A stretch of 64,000 nt of DNA from Burkholderia ambifaria AMMD (GCF_000203915.1 NC_008392.1:558001-622000), one strand, 5' to 3'; shown: positions 8,455-17,710, counted from the first letter of the stretch. Numbers and translations: made by a program. The notes: generated by a model not told the origin, from the letters alone.

Positions 8455-10596
8455 TCATGCGCGTGCTCCGTCCGGGGCCGCTTGCGGCGGCTGCGCGGAC
8501 GCGCTCGGGTACAGCGACAGCCGCAGGCCGACGAGCGCATGCAGCGTGTCGCGCAGCCGGCGGTGCGTGGCGGGGGCCGCTGGCGCCGCGGGCGTCGTGC
8601 CGTCGTCCGCCGGTGCGGCCGCCGCGCCCGGCAGGTTGCGGCCGGCCACGCGCTGCAACGCATCGTCGATCGACGCGAGCAGTGCCGGCGGCGCCGGCTG
8701 GCGCGCGTTCGCGGCCGCGCAGCGCGTGTAGTAATCGGTGACGCCGGCCAGCACGCGGTCGATCGCGTCCGGCACGTCGCCCGACAGCTTGCGGCGCGAG
8801 CGGCGCAGGTCGAGCGCGTTCAGCGCGATGCGCAGGTCGCGGAAGCTCTCGATCGACGGATGGCGGTGGTCGTCGGACGCGCCGAGGCGCGGCAGCAGTT
8901 GCGTGACGCGATCGAGCATGCGCGACGCATGGTTGCGCTGGTCGTCGAGCGGCTGCGTCGACGCGGAGCGTGCGACGTCCTCCCACCCCGAGCGCAGCAA
9001 TCGCCGCACCGCGAGTTCCGCGCCGAACGGCCGCGTCGCCCGCGTCCATACGTACGCGAACAGCAGCCCGGCGACGCCCGCGAGATTGCTGTTCAGGAAC
9101 ACGAAGAAATCGGCCTCGTATGCGCTCTGGATGCTGATGAAGGTCGCGGTGTTCACCGCGACGAGCATCGTCACCATGTTGAACTGCGGGCGCGGCAGCA
9201 GCGTGCCGATCAGGATGAACGGGCCGGCGAACATCAGCACTAGCATCGCGAAGTCGTGCACGTGCGGCAGCACGGCGAACAGGTACAGGCCCGCGAACAC
9301 GACGCTCGCGGTGGTGGCCAGGAAGAACTTGAATACGAGCGGCGCGGGTTCGTCGAGCGCCGCGAAGAAGCTGCATGCGACGGCGACCAGCGTGACGGCA
9401 CCGGCGCCGTCGTGCCAGCCGGACTGGATCCACAGCCAGCACGCGAACACGATCGCCCCGGCCACGGTCAGCGTCGAGAACAGCATCATCCCGCGATCGA
9501 AGAAGCGCTCGGTGCCGCCGAGCCGCCAGTGCCGGTAACGCGGCTGCCAGACGCCCGACTCGTTCGCGATCAGCGCGCGCAGCGAGCGGCAGTCCTGCCA
9601 GATGTCGATGACCTGGCGCAGCCGCCACAGCGCGTTCGACAGCAGCGCGCCGTCCCAGCTCGTCAGCGCGCTGTCGGGCGGCTGCAGCGCCGCGACGCGC
9701 GCGCGCAAGTCGTCCGCGACCGGGTCGTCGGCCATCGCGCCGTCGGTGCCGTCCTTCAAGGCCGGCAGCGGCGCGTCGAACCACTTCGCGGCGTCGGCGA
9801 GCAGCGCGTCGAGCGCGGGAGGGCGCACGTGCAGGTCGCGCATCAGCGCGATCAGCGGATCGGCGAGCGACGACATCAGCGGCAGGAACAACTGCATCCG
9901 GCCCGCGAGCGCCTGCGTGCGGGCGAGCACGTGCGGGTGCGCGTGGTCGTAGCTCAGCTGGCTCAGCAGGAATTCGAGGCCGGTGATGGTCGCCGCGAGG
10001 CGCTGCCGGCACGCGGACAGCGCCTTGCCGGCGAGGTGCCCGGACAGCGTCTCGCGGCCGTAGAACGCGGCGTCCTTGAACCACGCGTCGGTGCGCTCGA
10101 TCAGCGTGGGCGCGAGCCGGTTCGGGAACACGGCGCTGCCGACCACGCTCGCGCACACGATGCCGAGCACGATTTCCTCGGTGCGCGCGATCGCGACGTC
10201 GAAGACCGTCGACGGATCGGTCACGGTGGGCAGCGCGACCAGCGGCATCGTATAACCGGCAAGCATGAACACGTAGCTGCGCGCGGTGCGGTCGGAGATC
10301 GCGAGGTAGAGCAGCGTGCCGCACCACGTCGCGACGATGACGCTGAACAGGAGCGGCGTCTCGACGAACGGCGGCACGAACAGGATCGCGGCGGCCGCGC
10401 CGAGCGCGGTGCCGAGCGCGCGATACAGCGCCTTCGAGCGCGTCGCGCCGACGAACGGGTTCGACACGATGTAGACGCTCGCCATCGCCCAGTACGGACG
10501 CGGCAACTGGAAATACAGGCCGAGGTACAGCGCCAGCATCGACGCGGCGAACGTCTTACCCGAGAACAGCCAGTCGCGAAGGCTCGGATAGGTCAT
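8455..10596 (-). CDS. FUSC-family aromatic acid / fusaric acid efflux pump (AaeB-like)
   Basis: 713 residues from the ATG at 10596, whose first codon overlaps the marR stop (ATGA). The architecture is that of fusaric-acid resistance/AaeB pumps: an N-terminal membrane block (residues about 15-170, with LPRPYWAMASVYIVSNPFVGATRSKA), a cytoplasmic middle region, a second membrane block (about 370-510) and a C-terminal soluble region. These pumps export aromatic carboxylates using the proton gradient, together with the HlyD and NodT partners encoded downstream. Probable substrates are hydroxybenzoates, fusarate or salicylate-like compounds; which one is not visible here. Confidence 0.92.
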   Translation of the reverse strand: MTYPSLRDWLFSGKTFAASMLALYLGLYFQLPRPYWAMASVYIVSNPFVGATRSKALYRALGTALGAAAAILFVPPFVETPLLFSVIVATWCGTLLYLAISDRTARSYVFMLAGYTMPLVALPTVTDPSTVFDVAIARTEEIVLGIVCASVVGSAVFPNRLAPTLIERTDAWFKDAAFYGRETLSGHLAGKALSACRQRLAATITGLEFLLSQLSYDHAHPHVLARTQALAGRMQLFLPLMSSLADPLIALMRDLHVRPPALDALLADAAKWFDAPLPALKDGTDGAMADDPVADDLRARVAALQPPDSALTSWDGALLSNALWRLRQVIDIWQDCRSLRALIANESGVWQPRYRHWRLGGTERFFDRGMMLFSTLTVAGAIVFACWLWIQSGWHDGAGAVTLVAVACSFFAALDEPAPLVFKFFLATTASVVFAGLYLFAVLPHVHDFAMLVLMFAGPFILIGTLLPRPQFNMVTMLVAVNTATFISIQSAYEADFFVFLNSNLAGVAGLLFAYVWTRATRPFGAELAVRRLLRSGWEDVARSASTQPLDDQRNHASRMLDRVTQLLPRLGASDDHRHPSIESFRDLRIALNALDLRRSRRKLSGDVPDAIDRVLAGVTDYYTRCAAANARQPAPPALLASIDDALQRVAGRNLPGAAAAPADDGTTPAAPAAPATHRRLRDTLHALVGLRLSLYPSASAQPPQAAPDGARA

Positions 10597-11072
10597 GACG
10601 CGGAATCGGCGGGATGGGACGGACGTGACGCCGGGTGCTGCGCATCGGCCGCGCCGAATGCGTTCAGGACGCGCAGCGTCGCTTCGAGATCGGCGCGCGT
10701 GACGCCCTTGAGCACCTGCGCGCGCAGCACGCGAAGGTCTTCTTCCATCTTCGCGGTGACCGCGCGGCCGGCGGCCGTCAGCGAAATCGTCTTCGCGCGG
10801 CGGTCGTGCGGATCCTCGTCGCGGCGCGCGAGGCCGGCCGCGCACAGCTGATCGAGCAGGCGCACGAGCGACGGCCCTTCGATGCCGACGTGCTCGGCGA
10901 GCGTGCCCTGGCGCACGCCTTCGCCGAGACGGCCCGCGATCAGCAGCGGCGTCGCGCAGGCTTCGGACACGTTGTACGCGGTCAGCACGGCGTCGCTCGT
11001 GCGGCGCCACTTGCGCGCGGTGAGCACCAGCAGGCTGCTGACGGCGAGGCGTAGATCGTGCAGATTGGTCAT
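10593..11072 (-). CDS. MarR-family regulator of the efflux operon
   Basis: 159 residues from the ATG at 11072 (MTNLHDLRLAVSSLLVLTARKWRR). The winged helix occupies about residues 45-115, with VRQGTLAEHVGIEGPSLVRLLDQL as recognition region and DPHDRRAKTISLTAAGR as wing, a classic MarR signature. It is the first gene of the efflux operon and overlaps the FUSC gene by 4 nt. A palindrome overlapping its promoter suggests autorepression relieved by an aromatic acid, the usual mode of this family. Confidence 0.92.
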   Translation of the reverse strand: MTNLHDLRLAVSSLLVLTARKWRRTSDAVLTAYNVSEACATPLLIAGRLGEGVRQGTLAEHVGIEGPSLVRLLDQLCAAGLARRDEDPHDRRAKTISLTAAGRAVTAKMEEDLRVLRAQVLKGVTRADLEATLRVLNAFGAADAQHPASRPSHPADSAS

Positions 11073-11079
11073 GCGCGAA

Positions 11080-11109
11080 ATGATAGAGGCAAAAACATTC
11101 GATAGCAAA
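11080..11109 (-). promoter_or_regulatory. Candidate sigma-70 promoter of the marR-efflux operon
   Basis: On the minus strand TTTGCT (11109-11104) and TATCAT (11085-11080) are 18 nt apart, ending 7 nt before the marR start codon. Such a short leader implies a near-leaderless transcript. The -35 element overlaps the palindrome at 11100-11115, consistent with repression by MarR. Confidence 0.45.
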
Positions 11110-11115
11110 CTATCG
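11100..11115. promoter_or_regulatory. MarR-type operator palindrome
   Basis: Perfect 6-4-6 inverted repeat CGATAGCAAACTATCG located 28 nt upstream of marR. Length and position fit a MarR dimer site that blocks RNA polymerase at the -35 box. Confidence 0.65.
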
Positions 11116-11481
11116 GTTTTGTCACCGGAGTGTCATTGCCGAACGCGCGCGGCGCCAGCGCGCAGCGAGTAATTTAGGCAGCGGAGCCGAGGCTGGTCGC
11201 GCTGTAAACCTGTGAATTCGCGGTGGATCGAATCAGACCATGCCGGCCGACTGAAGCGATCGAGATCGCCGCCGGCGGGGCCGCACGATCCGGAAGGAGT
11301 GTCGGCGCGTTGTCAGCCAGACGCGACGCGCCACCTGGACAGCCCCACACCAGTTCCGCCCAATGAATGTAGCGCATCATGCGTTCCTGACCGTCCTGCT
11401 TGCACGCGCGATTGCACTAGGACAATAATTTTCGGGTGTCTTTCTGAGCGACCATGCGAAAGCAACGACGGAGACATCGAG
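11116..11481. other. Divergent intergenic region between marR and enuR
   Basis: Holds no supported gene; short frames here lack family similarity. The right end carries the 14-nt motif at 11413-11426 shared with the eutB leader, and the enuR ribosome binding site (GGAG, 11470-11473). Confidence 0.5.
11413..11426 (+). promoter_or_regulatory. Candidate EnuR (MocR) operator upstream of enuR
   Basis: TGCACTAGGACAAT lies 55 nt before the enuR start codon. The same motif (TGYACYAGGACAWT) occurs in the same orientation at almost the same distance from eutB (12927-12940). This points to one regulator acting on both promoters; EnuR itself is the obvious candidate. Inference from sequence only. Confidence 0.5.
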
Positions 11482-12894
11482 ATGGGACGGACCGAGGTAT
11501 CGGCGCGCTGGCACGACGCGATCGGCGCGGTGCACGGCATCGAGTCGAAATACAAGCGGCTCGTGAAGGCGATCGCCACCGACATCGAAAGCGGCGCGCT
11601 CGCACCGGGCGCGCGGCTCGCGCCGCAGCGCGACGTGGCGTCGAGCCTCGGCGTCAGCGTGCAGACCGTCACCAATGCCTACAAGGAACTCGAAAGGCAG
11701 GGGCTGATCCGCTGCGAAGTCGGGCGCGGCAGCTTCGTGGCCGCCCGCGTGACCGAATCGATGTCGAACTACATCCTCGATACGGCCGAGCGCGAGCTGG
11801 TCGACTTCTCGATCGCGCGCATCGTGCATACGCCGGAGCACGATGCCGCGTGGCGGGGCGTCTGCGCGGCGATGGCCGACACCGACGACCAGCCGTGGAT
11901 CCGCTCGTTCCGGCCGATCGCGGGCCTCGACGCGCATCGCGAGGCCGGCGCCGCGTGGCTCGGGTCGCTGAACCTGCCGGTCCATCCCGAATCGCTGCTG
12001 ATCACGAACGGCGCGGCGCACGGCATCTTTCTCGCGCTCGCGTCGATCGTCGGGCCGGGCGACACCGTGCTGTGCGAGAGCCTGACCGACCACGGCGTGA
12101 TCGGCTCGGCGAACGTGCTCGGGTTTACGCTGAAAGGGCTCGAGATGGACGAACATGGGATCCGTCCCGAACATTTCGAAGAAATGTGCGACGGCGAGCG
12201 GATCAGTGCGCTCGTCTGCACGCCGACCCTCAATAACCCGACGGTGTCGATGATGTCCGATTCGCGCCGCAAGTCGATCGCGCGCATCGCGTCGCGCTAC
12301 GGCGTGTACGTGATCGAGGACGACGTGTACGGCCCGCTCCCTGCGAAGACGGCGACTCCGATCGCGAGCCTGATTCCGGAGCTGGGCTTCTACTGCACGA
12401 GCATGACGAAATCCGTGCTCACCGGATTGCGCACCGGTTATCTCGCGATGCCGAGGCGGCTCGCGTTGCGCGTCGAGAGCGTGCTGCGCGTGAGCAGCTG
12501 GATGGCGACGTCGCCGATCGCGGAGATCGCGACGCGCTGGATCGCCGACGGCACAGCGCGCAGGCTCGTCGAACTGCAGCGGCAGCGGCTCGCGGCGCGT
12601 CAGGAGATGGTGAAGGCCGCGCTTGGGCCCTATGTGCTGGGTGCGCATCCGAATGCATTGTCGGCGTGGCTGCGCGTGCCCGACTACTGGCAGGCCGACC
12701 GGCTCGTGCGCGAATTGCGTACCCGCAAGATCGCGGTGACGTCGCCCGACCCGTTCCTCGTCGGCGGCACGGAGCGGCCGAACGCGGTGCGCGTGTGTAT
12801 CGGCGCGGAGACGACGGATGCCGCATGCAACGCCGCGCTCCAGACCATCGCGGGCGTGTTCGAGCAGTATCCGCACGTGCACGATTTTCACTGA
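11482..12894 (+). CDS. enuR: EnuR: MocR/GntR-type regulator of ectoine utilisation
   Basis: 470 residues from the ATG at 11482 (GGAG 8 nt upstream). Residues about 20-90 form a GntR-type winged helix (PQRDVASSLGVSVQTVTNAYKELERQGLI). Residues 110-465 form a type I aminotransferase-like domain with IEDDVYGPL and the PLP lysine in SMTKSVLTGLRTGY (Lys310). Proteins of this MocR class next to eut/doe genes (EnuR) bind PLP and sense alpha-ADABA or diaminobutyrate made during ectoine breakdown, lifting repression. The gene precedes the catabolic operon on the same strand, 105 nt from eutB. Confidence 0.85.
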   Translation: MGRTEVSARWHDAIGAVHGIESKYKRLVKAIATDIESGALAPGARLAPQRDVASSLGVSVQTVTNAYKELERQGLIRCEVGRGSFVAARVTESMSNYILDTAERELVDFSIARIVHTPEHDAAWRGVCAAMADTDDQPWIRSFRPIAGLDAHREAGAAWLGSLNLPVHPESLLITNGAAHGIFLALASIVGPGDTVLCESLTDHGVIGSANVLGFTLKGLEMDEHGIRPEHFEEMCDGERISALVCTPTLNNPTVSMMSDSRRKSIARIASRYGVYVIEDDVYGPLPAKTATPIASLIPELGFYCTSMTKSVLTGLRTGYLAMPRRLALRVESVLRVSSWMATSPIAEIATRWIADGTARRLVELQRQRLAARQEMVKAALGPYVLGAHPNALSAWLRVPDYWQADRLVRELRTRKIAVTSPDPFLVGGTERPNAVRVCIGAETTDAACNAALQTIAGVFEQYPHVHDFH

Positions 12895-12926
12895 AGCGCG
12901 GCACGCGTCGTGCCAGCGACGCACAA

Positions 12927-12940
12927 TGTACCAGGACATT
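12927..12940 (+). promoter_or_regulatory. Candidate EnuR operator upstream of eutB
   Basis: TGTACCAGGACATT ends 59 nt before the eutB start codon and matches the motif before enuR at 11 of 14 positions exactly, with the rest pyrimidine or A/T swaps. It lies in the 105-nt enuR-eutB gap and could control the downstream seven-gene operon. Confidence 0.5.
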
Positions 12941-12999
12941 CGAAAGCGCAATTTGGAACATTAGACTGGATCGCACCACATCAATGAGGCACGCGATCC

Positions 13000-13971
13000 A
13001 TGTCCTTCCTGTCGCTGTCCGACGTCTACCGCGCGCGCCGACGCATCGCCGGGCATGCGTGCGTCACGCCGCTCGTCACGTCCACCGCGCTGTCCGCGCG
13101 GGCCGGCGCACCCGTCCATCTGAAACTCGAAACGTTGCAGCCGACCGGCAGTTTCAAGCTGCGCGGCGCGGTCAACGCGCTCGCTGAACTCGCATCGCAG
13201 GGTGTGACGCGCGTCGTCACCGCATCGACCGGCAATCACGGCCGTGCGGTTGCGCATGCAGCGCGCGTATTCGGCATCGAGGCCGCGGTCTGCATGTCGT
13301 CGCTCGTGCCGGCCAACAAGGTGGACGCGGTCGCCGCGCTTGGCGCGCGGGTCGTGATCGCGGGCGACAGCCAGGACGACGCGCAGGCCGACGCGCGGCG
13401 TCTCGTGCGCGACGAAGGCTATGCGTACGTGCCGCCGTTCGACGATCCGCGAATCATCGCCGGGCAGGCGACGATCGGCGTCGAGATTCTCGAAGCGTTG
13501 CCCGAGGCGGCAACGCTCGTCGTGCCGCTGTCCGGCGGCGGGCTGTTCAGCGGTGTCGCACTCGCCGCGAAGGCGATCCGGCCGGCGATCGAGGTGATCG
13601 GCGTGTCGATGACGCGCGGCGCCGCGATGCATGCGAGCCTCGAGGCCGGACGCCCGGTCGACGTCGACGAACGGCCGACGCTCGCCGATTCGCTCGGCGG
13701 CGGCATCGGCCTCGACAACCGCTACACGTTCGACATGACGCGCGCGCTGGCCGACGGCGTCGTGCTGCTCGACGAGCCGGCGATTGCGCGCGGCATCGCG
13801 CATGCGTATCGCGAAGAGCGTCTCGTCGTGGAAGGCGCGGGCGCGGTCGGCATCGCCGCGTTGCTGGACGAACGGATCGCGCGCCGTGATCGCGGCGGAC
13901 CGATCGTCGTGATCGTCAGCGGTGCGAACATCGAGATGGCCGTGCATCGCCGGCTCGTTTCGGAGAACTGA
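13000..13971 (+). CDS. eutB: EutB: threonine-dehydratase-like hydroxyectoine utilisation enzyme
   Basis: 323 residues. A fold type II PLP enzyme: PLP lysine in QPTGSFKLRGA (Lys53), the phosphate-binding glycine loop PLSGGGLFSG around residue 178, and STGNHGRAVAHAA as substrate loop. It lacks the C-terminal ACT domain of biosynthetic threonine deaminases. In eut clusters this dehydratase acts with EutC to convert hydroxyectoine to ectoine. First gene of the catabolic operon; its stop is followed after 1 nt by eutC. EutA, the third partner, is not encoded in the window. Confidence 0.85.
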   Translation: MSFLSLSDVYRARRRIAGHACVTPLVTSTALSARAGAPVHLKLETLQPTGSFKLRGAVNALAELASQGVTRVVTASTGNHGRAVAHAARVFGIEAAVCMSSLVPANKVDAVAALGARVVIAGDSQDDAQADARRLVRDEGYAYVPPFDDPRIIAGQATIGVEILEALPEAATLVVPLSGGGLFSGVALAAKAIRPAIEVIGVSMTRGAAMHASLEAGRPVDVDERPTLADSLGGGIGLDNRYTFDMTRALADGVVLLDEPAIARGIAHAYREERLVVEGAGAVGIAALLDERIARRDRGGPIVVIVSGANIEMAVHRRLVSEN

Positions 13972-13972
13972 C

Positions 13973-14977
13973 ATGATCCATCCCGTCACGCTGCTCGGGC
14001 AAGCGCAATTGCGCGCGCTGGTTCCGCTCGATCTGGCCGCGATCGACCAGGTCGAGGCCGCGTTCGCGTCGCTCGCCACCGAAGCGGTCGCGATGCCCCC
14101 GATCCTCAATCTCGCGTTGCCGGCGCGGCACGGCGAAGTCGACGTGAAGACCGCCTACCTGCCGCGCTTCGACAGCTTCGCGATCAAGGTCAGCCCCGGC
14201 TTCTTCGACAACCCGTCGCTCGGGCTGCCGAGCCTGAACGGGCTGATGCTCGTGCTGTCCGCGCGCACCGGCCTGACCGAGGCCGTGCTGCTCGACAACG
14301 GCTATCTGACGGCCGTGCGCACCGCGGCGGCCGGCGCGGTGGCCGCGCGCCGGCTCGCGCGTGCCGATGCGCGCCGCGCGGCGATCGTCGGCGCGGGCGA
14401 ACAGGCGCGACTGCAACTCGACGCGCTGATGCTCGTGCGCGACATCACGCACGTGACGGTCTGGGCGCGCGACGCCGGGCGTGCCGCACGGTTCGCGGCC
14501 GACGTGCGCGCCGCGCACGGGATTGATGCGATCGTCGCGCGATCGGTGCATGCGGCGCTCGCCGACGCGGACATCGCGGTGACGACGACGCCGAGTCGCG
14601 AGCCGCTCGTGCACGCGGAGGATCTGCATCCGGGGCTGCACGTGACCGCGATGGGTTCCGACGCCGACTACAAGACCGAGCTCGCGCCGTCGGTGTTCGG
14701 CGCGGCGCGCTACTTCTGCGACCGGCTGCAGCAGACCCGCGTGGCCGGCGAACTCGCGCACGCGATCGCCGCCGGCGCGGTCGCGGCCGACGCGGTGTTT
14801 CCCGAACTCGGCGCAGTGATCGCCGGGCAGCGCGACGGCCGCACGCATCGCGACGACATCACGATCTGCGACCTGACCGGCACCGGCGCGCAGGACACCG
14901 CCATCGCCGTGCTCGCGCTGCAGCGCGCCCGCGCGGCGGAGGTGGGCACGATTTTCCACAACGACCTCACGACCTGA
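13973..14977 (+). CDS. eutC: EutC: ornithine cyclodeaminase/mu-crystallin family protein
   Basis: 334 residues from the ATG at 13973, 1 nt after eutB. Features of the family: an N-terminal dimerisation lobe with KVSPGFFDNPSLGLPSLNGL, then a Rossmann NAD(P) domain starting AAIVGAGEQARLQLDAL (about residue 135). In eut clusters it is an oxidoreductase-like partner of EutB in the removal of the hydroxyl of hydroxyectoine. It could also be an ordinary ornithine cyclodeaminase, but the surroundings make EutC much more likely. Confidence 0.85.
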   Translation: MIHPVTLLGQAQLRALVPLDLAAIDQVEAAFASLATEAVAMPPILNLALPARHGEVDVKTAYLPRFDSFAIKVSPGFFDNPSLGLPSLNGLMLVLSARTGLTEAVLLDNGYLTAVRTAAAGAVAARRLARADARRAAIVGAGEQARLQLDALMLVRDITHVTVWARDAGRAARFAADVRAAHGIDAIVARSVHAALADADIAVTTTPSREPLVHAEDLHPGLHVTAMGSDADYKTELAPSVFGAARYFCDRLQQTRVAGELAHAIAAGAVAADAVFPELGAVIAGQRDGRTHRDDITICDLTGTGAQDTAIAVLALQRARAAEVGTIFHNDLTT

Positions 14978-14987
14978 GAGGAGACAG

Positions 14988-16196
14988 ATGTCCGCAGTCA
15001 TCGAAACCCACCAAGCCGTGCCGCGCCTCGCGTTCGAGCGCAGCGAATACGCTGCGCGCATCGCGAAGACGCGCACGGCGATGCAGCGGGCCGGCATCGA
15101 CCTGTTGATCGTCACCGACCCGACCAACATGGGCTGGCTCACCGGCTATGACGGATGGTCGTTCTACGTACACCAGTGCGTGCTGCTGCCGATGGACGGC
15201 GAGCCGGTCTGGTACGGCCGCGGCCAGGACGCGAACGGCGCGAAGCGCACCGTGTTCATGGCGCACGAGAACATCGTCGGCTACCCGGATCACTATGTGC
15301 AGTCGACGGCCCGTCATCCGATGGACTACCTGTCGACCGACGTGATTGCCGCACGCGGCTGGAGCACGCTGCGCATCGGCGTCGAGCTCGACAACTATTA
15401 CTTCAGCGCGGCCGCGTATGCGTCGCTGCAGAAGCATCTGCCGGCCGCGCGCTGGGTCGACGCGACGGCGCTCGTGAACTGGCAGCGCGCGGTGAAGTCG
15501 CCGCGCGAGATCGAGTACATGCGCGTTGCCGCACGGATCGTCGAGCGCATGCATGCGCACATCGTCGACACGATCGAGCCCGGCATGAAGAAGAGCGATC
15601 TCGTCGCGCAGATCTATGCGACCGGGATCGGCGGCGCGGACGGCTTCGGCGGCGACTATCCGGCGATCGTCCCGCTGCTGCCGACCGGCGCCGATGCGGC
15701 CGCGCCGCACCTGACGTGGGACGACACGACGTTCGCGCGCGGCGCGGGCACGTTCTTCGAGATCGCGGGCTGCTACCGCCGCTATCACTGCCCGCTGTCG
15801 CGCACCGTCTATCTCGGCAAGCCGCCCGCGCACTTCATCGAAGGCGAGCGCGCGGTGGTCGAAGGCATCGAGGCGGGGCTCGCGGCCGCGAAGCCCGGCA
15901 ACGTGTGCGAGGACATCGCGAACGCGTTCTTCGCGGTGCTGCGCCGCGCTGGCATCGAGAAGGACAGCCGCTGCGGCTACCCGATCGGCGCGAGCTATCC
16001 GCCGGACTGGGGCGAGCGCACGATGAGCCTGCGCCCGGGCGACCGCACGGTGCTCGAACCCGGCATGACGTTCCATTTCATGCCGGGGCTGTGGCTCGAC
16101 GACTGGGGTCTGGAGATCACCGAAAGCATCCTGATCACCGATACCGGCGTCGAGACGTTCTGCAACACGCCGCGCAAGCTGTTCGTGAAGGAGTAG
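14988..16196 (+). CDS. doeA: DoeA/EutD: ectoine hydrolase
   Basis: 402 residues, RBS GAGGAG 7 nt upstream. It belongs to the M24 (creatinase/aminopeptidase P-like) fold with an N-terminal domain (residues 1-165, GWLTGYDGWSFYVHQCVLLP) and a pita-bread C-terminal domain (170-402). It opens the pyrimidine ring of ectoine to N-acetyl-2,4-diaminobutyrate (alpha-ADABA). The length equals that of known DoeA proteins (about 400). The gene lies between eutC and doeB, 4 nt before the latter. Cytoplasmic. High confidence from sequence and context together. Confidence 0.92.
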   Translation: MSAVIETHQAVPRLAFERSEYAARIAKTRTAMQRAGIDLLIVTDPTNMGWLTGYDGWSFYVHQCVLLPMDGEPVWYGRGQDANGAKRTVFMAHENIVGYPDHYVQSTARHPMDYLSTDVIAARGWSTLRIGVELDNYYFSAAAYASLQKHLPAARWVDATALVNWQRAVKSPREIEYMRVAARIVERMHAHIVDTIEPGMKKSDLVAQIYATGIGGADGFGGDYPAIVPLLPTGADAAAPHLTWDDTTFARGAGTFFEIAGCYRRYHCPLSRTVYLGKPPAHFIEGERAVVEGIEAGLAAAKPGNVCEDIANAFFAVLRRAGIEKDSRCGYPIGASYPPDWGERTMSLRPGDRTVLEPGMTFHFMPGLWLDDWGLEITESILITDTGVETFCNTPRKLFVKE

Positions 16197-16200
16197 GGCG

Positions 16201-17226
16201 ATGCGGGCTTCTCCGATCACGCCGACCGTCGACTTCGACGCGGACGGCGAACAACATGGCTTTCTGAAGCTGCCTTACTCGCGCGACGATTCCGCGTGGG
16301 GGGCGATCATGATTCCGGTGACCGTCGTGAAGCGCGGCGACGGGCCGACGGTGTTGCTGACCGGTGGCAATCACGGCGACGAATACGAAGGGCCGGTCGC
16401 GCTGTCGAAGCTCGCCGGTTCGCTGAAGGCGGCCGACGTGACCGGCCGCGTGATCGTCGTGCCGTTCATGAACTACCCGGCATTCCGCGCCGGTTGCCGT
16501 ACGTCGCCGATCGATTCGGGCAACCTGAACCGCAGTTTTCCGGGGCGGCCGGACGGCACCGTCACCGAGAAGATCGCCGATTACTTCCAGCGTCATCTGC
16601 TGCCGCTCGCGACGCACGTGCTCGACATCCATGCGGGCGGCCGCACGCTCGACTTCGTGCCGTTCGCGGCGATCCACGTGCTGGACGATCGCGATCAGCA
16701 GGCACGCTGCGATCGCGCGATGCGCGCATTCGGCGCACCGTACTCGATGCGGATGCTGGAGCTCGACAGCGTGGGACTCTTCGACAGCGCGGCCGAGGCG
16801 GCCGGCAAGGTGTTCGTGTCGACCGAGCTGGGCGGCGGCGGGTCGTCGACGGCCGCGAGCGTCGCGATCGCCGAGCGCGGCGTGCGCGGATTTCTCGCGC
16901 ATGCGGGCGTGATCGCGAAGGGCGACGGCGCACGCGCCGCACCGCGCACGACCACGCTGCTCGACATGCCGGACGGCTCGTGCTTCACGACCAGCGAGCA
17001 CCGCGGGCTGCTGGAGATGTGCCGCGACCTCGGCAGCGAGGTCGATGCGGGCGACGTGCTCGCACGCGTGCACGACATCGACCGCACGGGCGTCGCGCCG
17101 GTCGAATACGTCGCGCGCCGGCGCGGCCTGCTCGCCGCCCGGCATTTCCCGGGCATCGTGCAGGCCGGCGACACGATCGCGGTGGTCGCCGACATCGTCG
17201 AGCGCAACATTCCGGTGGCCGCATAA
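16201..17226 (+). CDS. doeB: DoeB/EutE: N-alpha-acetyl-2,4-diaminobutyrate deacetylase
   Basis: 341 residues. A succinylglutamate desuccinylase/aspartoacylase (M14-like) zinc hydrolase: zinc ligands His58 and Glu61 in GGNHGDEYEGP and His144 in DIHAGG, substrate arginine region NLNRSFPGRPDG. In ectoine breakdown it removes the acetyl group from alpha-ADABA, giving diaminobutyrate and acetate. It follows doeA by 4 nt. The C-terminal third is a beta-rich AstE-type domain. Confidence 0.92.
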   Translation: MRASPITPTVDFDADGEQHGFLKLPYSRDDSAWGAIMIPVTVVKRGDGPTVLLTGGNHGDEYEGPVALSKLAGSLKAADVTGRVIVVPFMNYPAFRAGCRTSPIDSGNLNRSFPGRPDGTVTEKIADYFQRHLLPLATHVLDIHAGGRTLDFVPFAAIHVLDDRDQQARCDRAMRAFGAPYSMRMLELDSVGLFDSAAEAAGKVFVSTELGGGGSSTAASVAIAERGVRGFLAHAGVIAKGDGARAAPRTTTLLDMPDGSCFTTSEHRGLLEMCRDLGSEVDAGDVLARVHDIDRTGVAPVEYVARRRGLLAARHFPGIVQAGDTIAVVADIVERNIPVAA

Positions 17227-17230
17227 GGGT

Positions 17231-17710
17231 GTGCACGACGTGATCAAGCTCGACCGATACGACCTGGCGATCCTGCGCATTCTCGAACGCGACGGACGCA
17301 TCACGAAGTCGAAGCTCGCGGAGGCCGTGAACCTGTCGATCTCGCCGGCGTGGGAGCGCGTGCGCAAGCTCGAGGAAAGCGGCGTGATCCGCGGCTATCG
17401 CGCGGACGTCGACTGGATCGGTACGTTCTCGGGCAGTCGCATCGTCGTCGAGGTGACGCTGTCGCGGCATACCGCGCCCGACATGCGGCGCTTCGAGGAT
17501 CGCGTGAGCGCGGCGCCCGAGGTCGCGCAGTGTTTCGCGACGGGCGGCGGCGTCGACTACGTGCTGCACGTGGTCGCGCGCGACATCGACCACTACCAGC
17601 GCTTCATCGATGCGTTGCTGATGGAGGACATCGGCATCGAACGCTACTTCACGTACATCGTGACGAAGGTCGTGAAGTGCGAGTCCGGCGGCGCACCGGA
17701 CTGGCACTGA
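17231..17710 (+). CDS. doeX: DoeX: Lrp/AsnC-family regulator of the ectoine operon
   Basis: About 159 residues from a GTG at 17231, 4 nt after doeB; a second GTG at 17240 is the alternative. No ATG lies in this part of the frame. The N-terminal HTH (LDRYDLAILRILERDGRITKSKLAEAVNLSISPAWERVRKLEESGVI) is followed by the RAM ligand-binding domain (residues about 70-150). Its place inside the doe operon is conserved in ectoine degraders, where DoeX tunes expression. Co-translated with doeB by close spacing. Confidence 0.88.
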   Translation: MHDVIKLDRYDLAILRILERDGRITKSKLAEAVNLSISPAWERVRKLEESGVIRGYRADVDWIGTFSGSRIVVEVTLSRHTAPDMRRFEDRVSAAPEVAQCFATGGGVDYVLHVVARDIDHYQRFIDALLMEDIGIERYFTYIVTKVVKCESGGAPDWH

